Of a DNA stretch of 64,000 nucleotides, positions 56,152-64,000 are shown in pieces. Origin of the DNA: Geotrypetes seraphini (Eukaryota > Chordata > Amphibia > Gymnophiona > Dermophiidae). The stretch spans positions 109,729,670 through 109,793,669 of the forward strand of contig NC_047086.1 of the NCBI RefSeq assembly GCF_902459505.1. The letters run 5' to 3'. Numbering within the stretch: the first letter of the stretch is position 1; each line of letters opens with the position of its first letter. The translations under genes were made by a program, and so were the position numbers. The notes beneath the pieces are model-generated. The model worked only from the letters and a program-made list of their open reading frames with translations. It was not told where the DNA came from and made no database searches.

Positions 56152-59100
56152 ACGTACCAAAGCAGTCTCTCTCACGGGCGGGACCCCCGAAGGGCTGATA
56201 CCAGAACACGCTCACCGAACACCGCGTCCCAACGCGCCTGAACATCTACCCGATAATGTCTAACAAATGAATGCAAGGAGGACCAAACCGCAGCCTTACA
56301 AATATCCACCGGAGGCACAAGCGACGACTCAGCCCAAGAAGCCGCCTGACCCCGAGTGGAATGAGCCTTGAGAAACTCCGGAACCGGCTTCTGACTCAGA
56401 AGATAAGCGGAAGCAATCGTCTCCTTGATCCAGCGCGCAATAGTAGCCTTAGAAGCTCCAGCCCCCCGACGAGGACCCGCCAGAAGGACAAAGAGATGAT
56501 CGGAGCTCCGAAAATCCCGGGTCCGCTGCACGTAAGCGCGGAGAACCCGACCGATATCCAACTTGCGCAGCTGCCGTTGCTCAGAAGAGCCCTCCCGACT
56601 ACCCAAGACCGGGAGGACCACCGACTGATTGACATGAAAAGGAGAAACTACTTTCGGCAGAAAGGAAGGAACAGGCCGCAAAACAACCCACTCCCTAGAG
56701 AATTCCAGGAAGGGAGCCCTACAAGAGAAAGCCTGTAGCTCAGAAACCCGCCTAGCGGAAGTAATGGCCACCAAAAAGACCGACTTCAGCGTAAGGTCCT
56801 TCAAAGAACAGCCATCCAACGGCTCGAAAGGCGGGTGCACCAAAACCGAGAGAACCAGATTGAGATCCCAAGAGGGAATCGAGGGCCATATGGGAGGCCT
56901 GAGCAACTTGGCCGCCCGAAGAAAGCGAATCACATCAGGAATGGCCGACAAACGCTGACCTGTCACCAGCCCCCGAAAAGCCGACAGGGCCGCCAGTTGA
57001 ACCCGGAGAGAAGACCAAGCCAGGCCTCTATCCAGGCCATCCTGCAAGAACTCTAGAATGTTAGGCAGGGAAGCACGAAAAGAGACCACTCCCCGCGCCC
57101 GGCACCATTCCTCAAAAAGACGCCAAACCCGCACGTAAGCCCGAGAGGTAGAAAGCCTCCGGGACCCCAAAAGTGTAGAGATCACCTTATCTGAATATCC
57201 CTTCTTACTCAGGCGGCCCCTTTCAAGAGCCAAGCCGTAAGACAAAAGGGAGACGGGTCGAACATGGGAATGGGACCCTGCATCAGAAGATCGCCCACGA
57301 GAGGCAGAGGAAGAGGATCCGCCACCAGATGCCTCACCAGATCCGCATACCACGGACGACGAGGCCAATCCGGAGCCACCAAAACCACCAGCCCCGGGTG
57401 GCGAACAATGCGAAGCAGAACTCTGCCCACTAATGGCCAAGGAGGGAACACATACAACAGCCCCTCCGTTGGCCACGGTTGGACCAGAGCATCCAGACCC
57501 TCGGCCAGACCGTCCCTGCGACGACTGAAGAAGCGGGGTACCTTGGCGTTGCCACTTGTGGCCATCAGATCCATCAGGGGCTGCCCCCAAGCCTGCACTA
57601 TCAACTGAAACGCCACGGCGCCGAGACCCCACTCTCCTGGATCCAAGAAGTGACGACTGAGGAAGTCCGCCTGAACATTTTCTACCCCGGCAATGTGAGA
57701 GGCCGAGAGGTCCAGAAGATGTGACTCCGCCCAAACCATGAGCCGAGCCGCCTCCTGCGCCACCTGAGTGCTCTTGGTGCCCCCCTGACGATTGACATAA
57801 GCCACCGCCGTGGCATTGTCCGACAGGACTCTGACCGACTTGCCCAACAAAAGGGAGTGGAAAGCCAACAGCGCCAGCCGGACCGCTCTGGTCTCCAACA
57901 CGTTGATCGACCAGGAGGCCTCCTCCGCGGACCAGGTACCCTGAGCTGAGTGACCCAAACAATGAGCCCCCCAACCCAGGAGACTCGCATCCGTAAGGAG
58001 CACCATCCACTGCGGAAGATCCAGACCCACCCCCTGAACTAGGTGAGGGGTCTGGAGCCACCAACGCAGATTGCAGCGCGCCAAGCCTCGCAGGGGAACC
58101 GGAACATCCATCCCGTGCCTCTGGGGAGACCACCTCCGGAGCAGAGCATACTGGAGAGGACGCATGTGGGCCCGCGCCCACCTCACCACGTCCAGGGACG
58201 CCGCCATCGACCCCAAGACCTGGAGGAAATCTCGCGCCCGAGGACACTGGGACGCCAAAAGCAGGCGAATCTGAGATTGCAATTTGCTCACCCGGGCCTC
58301 TGGGAGGAAGACCTTCCCCATGGAGGTGTCGAACAGAACCCCAAGGTACTCCAGACGCTGAGCCGGGACCAACCGGCTCTTGGAAAGGTTGACCACCCAG
58401 CCCAGCGACCGGAGAAACTCCACCACCCGAGCCGTAACCCGGGAGCTTTCCTGCACCGACTTTGCCCGAATTAACCAGTCGTCCAGGTAGGGGTGCACCA
58501 GGATGCCCTCCGACCGCAAGGCTGCCGCGACGACCACCATCACCTTGGTGAACGTCCGGGGGGCCGTGGCCAGCCCAAAGGGAAGCGCACAGAACTGATA
58601 GTGCCGACCCAAGATCGCAAAGCGCAGGAAATGCTGATGAGAGGCCCGAATGGGAACATGCAAGTAGGCCTCCGTCAGATCGAGAGAAGTGAGAAACTCC
58701 CCCGGCTGAACCGCCAGAATGACCGACCGCAGAGTTTCCATACGGAAAGAGGGAATCTTGAGAGCCCTGTTGACCCCTTTCAAATCTAGGATGGGCCGAA
58801 AAGTCCCCTCCTTCTTGGGCACCACAAAGTAAATGGAGTACCGGCCCGTGCCCCACTCCGGAGGGGGCACTGGAACAACTGCCCGGAGATCTAGCAAGCG
58901 CTGAAGGGTCTGGCGAAAAGCCTGCGTCTTCCCAGGAGTCTGACATGGAGAAGCGAGGAAAAAATCCGGCAGAGAGCGGGCGAACTCCAGGGCATAACCG
59001 TCCCGCACCACCTCCAGGACCCACTGATCGGACGTGATCTCGGTCCATTTGGGGAAAAATTTGCGCAGCCGGGCCCCCACCGGAACCAAAGGGGGCGCCG

Positions 59101-61314
59101 GCAAGGCGTCATTGTGCAGGACGGGAAGCGGGGGAACCGGCGGAGGGATTCCCTGCCCCCCGACGGGCCCCCCGAAAGGGCTGCATGCGCTGGAAGAACC
59201 GACCCCGGGAAAACCCCGGAGACTGGAAAGAAGCAGCCCCACGCCCAGGGCGATACTTGCGAAATTCCCGCAAACGCCCCCGGCCCGCACCACCCCTAGA
59301 CGCAGGGCGGGCACGGTCCTCCGGCAGACGGGGCAATTTCGAGTCCGACAGAGTCTGAATCAACTTATCCAATTCCTCCCCAAATAAAAACGACCCCCGA
59401 AAGGGAAATTTAGTAAGCTTAGCTTTGGACGCAGCATCCGCCGCCCAAGCGCGCAGCCACAAAACACGCCTTGCGGCCACGCCAAAAGCCATAGACTTAG
59501 CCGAGATCCGCACCAAGTCATATAGAGCATCTGAGAGGAATGAGGCAGCCATCTCAATCTTCGCTACCTCCTGATCCACCAGAGACCAGTCATCAGACTC
59601 TCGATCCAAGACACGCTCCGCCCACCGAAACACGGCGCGAGCGACCAGTCCCCCACAAATAGCCGCCTGGACCCCAAAGGCCGAGACCTGAAAATTTTGT
59701 TTAAGGATGTTCTCCAACTTGCGCTCCTCGGAGTCCCGCAAGGCAGAACCGCCCTCAACAGGCACGGTATGCCGCTTGGAAATTGCCGAGACCACCGCAT
59801 CAACGACTGGCAAAGCTAACGTAGCCCGATCCCCTTCAGGAATGGGATACAGGCGAGCCATGCTGCGCGCCAGCCGAAACGGCGTCTCCGGCGTTTTCCA
59901 CTGCTCTAGAATAATATCCCGAATATCCTGATGCATAGGAAAAGAGCGGGAAACGGAACGGATCCCCCGTAACAGAGGGTCCCCCACACGCGGAGTCTCC
60001 GGCGGTGCGTCCTCAAAACGCAAAACCGAAGAAACCTGTTGAATGAGGTCAGGCAGCTCATCTCTCTGAAAAAGGCGCACCATGGACGCCTCTTCACCGG
60101 AGAACGGGAAACCCGACAACCCGCCGCCAGCTTCCGTCCCCTCCAGAGGGTCCTGGAATTCCTCAGAAGGGTCCAGGTCCTCTTCCAGACCGACACGTTC
60201 CTCCGACCACAAATCCTCGTCCCACGACACCCGCGGACGCTTGGACAAGGGAGGCGGCGGAGGGGACGCCACGCCAGACGAGAGAGGCAAAGCCGCAGGG
60301 AGCGCGGAGGAAACCCCACCCCCCGAAACCCCCTGGGCGCAACCGGGACCCCCAGCCGCCTGTAAATAGGCTCTGCATAAAGAAAAAAAGAAATCAGGAG
60401 AAAACCCCCCCGAGGGTCCCAAGGGACTCCCTGCCACAGCAGGGGACCCAGCAGAAACCTGCCCCTGCATAGTCAAAACAGGGGGAAGGTCACCTGAGGT
60501 GGAAGACAAAATGGAGGGGCCAGACAGAGAAGATGGCGACTTTCCCGCCAAAAAAGCTCCCTCCATAGCCTGTAGCGGCTGAGAAACCTGAACAGTCTCA
60601 GCCGCTAAAGCAGGCAAGCCGGCATCAGCTGTCAAAAAATCAGCTGAGAGGGAATCCTCAAAAACCCGACTGTCGGCGGCTCGGGGAATCCCTCCGTGGG
60701 CGGATGGAGAAGACCGGGCTTCTCCACTGCTCCCTGCCGACTCGCGAGGCACCATCGGCGGGGAGCTCTGGGCGCCTGCAGCCGCTGCCGACGGAGCTCC
60801 TCCACCGCACCGGCCTGAACACCGCTTGCACAGGCCGGCCGCGAGTGCCTCGCGTCTGGAGCACAATGAGCACTTTTTCCCTTTAGAAGTGCTCATTGCT
60901 CCATACGCGACCTAGCTGTAAAAAAGTGCCGGTTAGTTGAAAAAATACAGTAAAATACAGTTTTCTTAAAGGGAAACAACCCTCCAGACCAGCACTACCT
61001 CAGGATTTTTTTTTTTTTTTTTACTGAACAGACTCCACAGGCTCTCGAAGCAATATGCCTTGCTTGAATTAGGGGGCAAGGCTTACTGCTGAGGCTCCTC
61101 TAAAAAAAAGTGGGGAGGTGGAGGAAGTGGGGGGAGGGACCCCGCTCGAGACCCGCCGGGTTTGACACCCCCGAGGTCGGACGAACCCCCAAACAGGGTC
61201 CGCCCAAGCTCCGTCCGGCCAAAAACAGGGACAATAAACCCCCTAAACAAATTCCAACAGCCCTACCAAGGGAGATGGGTACAGATCACATCAACACCTG
61301 CTGGAGACTGAAAG

Positions 61315-61452
61315 AAGACTGAGGGAAATAGAGAAGGGAGGATAGTATATACTGTCCCAAAGTTTTGTTTTCAGTCTCCACCTGCTGGTCATGATTGGAT
61401 ATATACCCATTCGTAAAGATTAACCTCTACTGGTCTGGAGAGTGCTAAAGAA
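61315..61452. repeat. DIRS right terminal repeat
   Basis: Inverse of 55646-55770 plus a short unique outer piece ('gagtgctaaagaa'). Confidence 0.85.
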
Positions 61453-61659
61453 TAAAGCTTATATCATTTTTGGCTTTAACTTCCAATAACTACAAAAAAC
61501 TATTGCAAATACTAGGAGCCAGGCCTGCACTCTTGGAGCCAGGTCCTCAATGAAACTAAAAACTCACTCCTGAAAGCTCTATTGGTTAAAATTTTCAGGA
61601 TATCTATTTAAGATTTTACTTTGCATTTGCGGAGAAAGTTGATGTAGATATAGAGGCGA

Positions 61660-61785
61660 GGAGTGGCTTAGTGGTAGAGCTGCTGTCTCAGCACCCTGAG
61701 GTCATGCGATCAAATCCCAACACTGCTCCTTGTGACCCTAGGAAAATCACTTAATCCTCCATTATCCCAGTATAAAATAAAGTAC

Positions 61786-61849
<64 letters not shown>

Positions 61850-61890
61850 CGCTTTGCATGTGTAGCCACAATAAAGCAGTATACAAGTTC
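61660..61890 (+). mobile_element. tRNA-derived SINE with internal (TA)27
   Basis: A box GGCTTAGTGGTAGAG, B box 'gcgatcaaatcccaac', a 'ccttgtgaccctaggaaaat' body and the 'tgtaaaccgctttgcatgtg' 3' part. A (TA)27 microsatellite (61789-61842) has grown in the middle. Confidence 0.7.
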
Positions 61891-61899
61891 TATTCCCTC

Positions 61900-62880
61900 G
61901 ATTTCCCCTTCCCATGTTAACATGAATCTCTTAAAGCACATTGGTGACTTAACCCCATAGGATTCCATCAACTTTAGGGAATGTAGCTTATTTTTCCAGT
62001 ACTATAGCAAAGGGAGGATGTTCTACATCCAATGATTCATCATGTACTTCTTCCCCGATGTGTAGGACTTTTTAAGAAGCAGGATCTCCCCTTCCCTCGT
62101 GTTCCCATACATTAAAGTGTTTAAATGTAAAGGTGCCTTGTGATTTAAAGTTCTTAAACGTAGGTGCTCAGAGACAGCAAATTTGTACATTTAAAACTCT
62201 AGGTACATATCGCTAAGGTCCTAAATCTATTGAAAATTAGCTTATTAATTAATCAGTATATGATAGTAAATATGGAATTTCTATAGCAACTGTTATACAA
62301 TACAGCTATTTGAGAGTCATTACCAGTGGTCTTGAGCCCTTGCTGCAGTCTTTTTGAATGAAACCTGCAGCAAGTTGGGCACAATATGGAAACCACACTG
62401 AGGACAATCACTTTATACACAAGCTAAATTATCTTGCTATTCCACTGCATTCATAGATGTACCTTCATGAAATGATTTTTTAAAGGTCCACACAATTTTT
62501 GTAAGCTCTTTGGATACATTACATAAGGGATACAAGGTCAATGACTGAATAAGCAGCTGCCTTGGGGACATATTCATGAGCACTAAGTCAAGACTGTGCT
62601 CTTTGTGGCATTTGACGTGTGTACTGCCATCTTTTGAGACATTAACCCTTTTCACTTTAATTTAGATATTCATTATATAGGTATTTATTGGAGGGATATT
62701 ATTGCAAGAGTATTGGAGAACCTTTTTTATTTGGTTTTCACTTTTATACAAGCAGCACCTCAAATGACACTTTACAAACGGATCATAACTATGAATTATT
62801 ATATTACTTCCTAATTGCAGCAAAATACTCTTGAGGCACTGGGAGGTGAATGGTCTTACCCCAGAAGGTATATGATAACT
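61900..62880. other. Unassigned part of the TP53I3 last intron
   Basis: No gene or repeat end recognised. Confidence 0.45.
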
Positions 62881-62883
62881 TGC

Positions 62884-63080
62884 CTTGTTGGTTCTTGATC
62901 TCAGAAGGCTTGTAAGCAGACTGCCTCTCTTGGCTAACAATGTTGTGAGCAGATCCCCCTTTATCTCTCCGGCACCCAGCAATCCATAAACAATCCATCG
63001 GCCGTCAGTTCGCAGGCAGCTCAGATTCTTCTCCCAATAGGATCCCCCTATGCAGTCCAGTATCACATCAACTCCAGCAT
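62884..63080 (-). CDS. TP53I3: TP53I3 penultimate coding exon
   Basis: 197 bp: two bases completing a codon, then 65 codons AGVDVILDCIGGSYWEKNLS, CLRTDGRWIVYGLLGAGEIK, GDLLTTLLAKRGSLLTSLLR, SRTNK. This is the C-terminal half of the NADPH-binding Rossmann domain. The DCIGG and RGSL(L/I)TSLLRSR blocks are diagnostic of TP53I3. The acceptor is TCCCAG (63081-63086). The donor is AAG|GCAAGT, a GC donor. Upstream exons (the N-terminal catalytic domain) lie beyond the window. Confidence 0.96.
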
Positions 63081-63200
63081 CTGGGACAAAAGAGCACAGC
63101 CTTTTATTCAACCAGCCCGTCACCTCACCAGTTACAACTAAAAATCAGCATTGTTACTTTTTTTTCTTTATTTATTACTTTTATAAATATACATAAACCA

Positions 63201-63201
<1 letters not shown>

Positions 63202-63274
<73 letters not shown>
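63202..63274. repeat. (TA)36 microsatellite
   Basis: 73 bp of perfect TA dinucleotides in a TP53I3 intron. Confidence 0.95.
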
Positions 63275-63276
<2 letters not shown>

Positions 63277-63393
63277 AAAAAGAGAGATATAAGATATCAA
63301 ATAAAAAGAAAAATCAAATGACCTATTGAGCCAAATAACATTCAATATAGTATAACCAATCTCTCACACATTATAGGAGAAGCAATTCACATT

Positions 63394-63553
63394 ATCTTTA
63401 TGTTTTTAGGCACAACAGCACCAAAATACAAAATAAAACACTTACAACACATCAAACAGAGCATAGAAAACAGATTTGAGAACTGCTCTGTTTGATGTGT
63501 TGTAAGTGTTTTATTTTGTATTTTGGTGCTGTTATGCCTAAAAACATAAAGAT
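63394..63553. repeat. 70-bp-arm hairpin, one mismatch
   Basis: Left arm 63394-63463 and right arm 63484-63553 are inverted copies with one mismatch (CACAAC vs CATAAC). The loop is 20 bp. Lies in a TP53I3 intron. The flanking minus strand at about 63570-63600 shows a faint GSVLGPLLF, a LINE RT motif, so the hairpin may have arisen within old LINE DNA. Confidence 0.75.
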
Positions 63554-63559
63554 TAAAAA

Positions 63560-64000
63560 TAAGAAAAAAAAGCAATGGTCCCAACACAGACCCACTATTC
63601 AGAAAAATTTCAAAAACAAAAAACAAATTCCCTTACAACAAAAGTATAGAAATCATAAACTCTTATAACAAGACTGCTGTATGCTTAGCATTAGAACAGA
63701 AACTAAGAATTTTGCTTATAATCGGCAGAAAAGCCTCAGAACCCCTTTAGAGAGGATACCCTCACCTAACTTGAGAGGGTAAATAACTTCATTGGCAGAA
63801 AATCCTCCAAAAACAATGACCGTCTTTACAATCTTAACAATGTTGTGCCAGCTAATCTTTCAAAACCAACAATAGGTCAAATCTTAAGTTTTATATATTG
63901 TGTCAACTATATATAAAACTATTTAGTGAGATTACATGATGCTGTGAGCTATGTCTTTGTGCTGCTCCATGGACCCACTTCGCAAAATCTTTATCAACCC
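63560..64000. other. TP53I3 intron, mostly unassigned
   Basis: A trace of LINE RT (GSVLGPLLF on the minus strand, about 63565-63600). Nothing else recognised to the window end. Confidence 0.35.

Larger units (their letters stand above)
55602..61452 (-). mobile_element. DIRS-type tyrosine-recombinase retrotransposon, looks whole
   Basis: A 5.85-kb minus-strand element in the TP53I3 intron, with all DIRS parts. (1) A gag-like frame at 59109-60896 (595 aa), with a Cys cluster near the N terminus (CSLCSRREALAAGLCKRC). (2) An RT/RNase H frame at 57209-59314 (701 aa): SLDLTEAYLHVPI, the catalytic YLDDWL, LLTDAS of RNase H, then the methyltransferase-like VFPPWPLVG and APDWPRRPWY. (3) A tyrosine recombinase at the end of the frame 56172-59048, with TSARRVSEL and HSTRGQAAS. 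The termini are inverted (55646-55770 and 61315-61440). An internal complementary region (56044-56151) matches both outer ends. Frames overlap, as is normal for DIRS. It looks whole and young; activity not known. Confidence 0.93.
51518..62883 (-). other. TP53I3: TP53I3 last intron, 11.4 kb
   Basis: Minus-strand intron with donor AAG|GCAAGT (62883 downward) and acceptor TAG (51520-51518), i.e. a GC-AG intron. It contains the 863-bp TAGTGCTGCCC repeat, a Penelope-type relic, a hairpin, a DIRS element and a SINE. Stretches 51540-51965, 53630-55600 and 61900-62880 show no recognised feature. One exception is a diverged palindromic MITE near 54790-54850 ('acaaaatatctgccgcatta'). Confidence 0.85.

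Noticed and set aside
56172-59048. A 958-codon frame taken as one host or element protein
   Set aside because: Its upper two thirds lie in the shadow of the RT/RNase H frame and are low-complexity Gly/Ser-rich. Only the last part shows a tyrosine recombinase.
61789-61842. (TA)27 as part of a promoter
   Set aside because: It lies inside a SINE and is a simple microsatellite expansion.
63394-63553. A conventional pre-miRNA
   Set aside because: The stem is too long and too perfect for a canonical miRNA; more like a recent inverted duplication.

Overview
The window is vertebrate nuclear DNA. It holds parts of four host genes set in a dense bed of transposable elements. The order FKBP1B (+), SF3B6 (-), RNF113A-type gene (+), TP53I3 (-) contains the human 2p23.3 neighbours FKBP1B-SF3B6-TP53I3, with an intronless RNF113 gene between the last two. 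The repeat mix points to an amphibian, and I would guess a caecilian: many CR1 LINEs, L1/Tx1-like and L2-like LINE ends, tRNA-derived SINEs, a Penelope-like element, a DIRS element, two Helitrons, and hAT and Harbinger-like elements. The species call is an inference.

Layout. 0-15 kb: the last two coding exons of FKBP1B (8204-8316, 14174-14302); exons 1-2 lie upstream of the window. The rest is nested CR1, hAT, L1/Tx1, SINE and fold-back DNA. 15-40 kb: a gene-free interval made of CR1 copies, a Helitron inside a CR1, a second Helitron, a Penelope-like element inside a CR1 that is itself inside an older CR1, and a hAT element carrying a CR1. 40.3-46.3 kb: all four coding exons of SF3B6 (125 aa). 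46.26-46.67 kb: a compact divergent promoter. 46.67-47.64 kb: RNF113A-type ORF (324 aa). 51.1-64 kb: the last two coding exons of TP53I3, split by an 11.4-kb intron that contains a whole-looking 5.85-kb DIRS element.

Host functions are unrelated to one another: FKBP12.6 (immunophilin, ryanodine-receptor partner), SF3B6/p14 (U2 snRNP branch-site RRM protein), RNF113 (CCCH + RING spliceosome-associated E3 ligase) and TP53I3 (quinone oxidoreductase). SF3B6 and RNF113 are both splicing factors and share one head-to-head promoter.

Most interesting signals: three hammerhead-ribozyme-like motifs tied to Penelope-type sequence; two GC-AG introns in neighbouring genes; a mixed FKBP12/FKBP12.6 residue signature in FKBP1B; a C-terminal extension of TP53I3; long near-perfect hairpins; and element insertions resolved to the base by target-site duplications.
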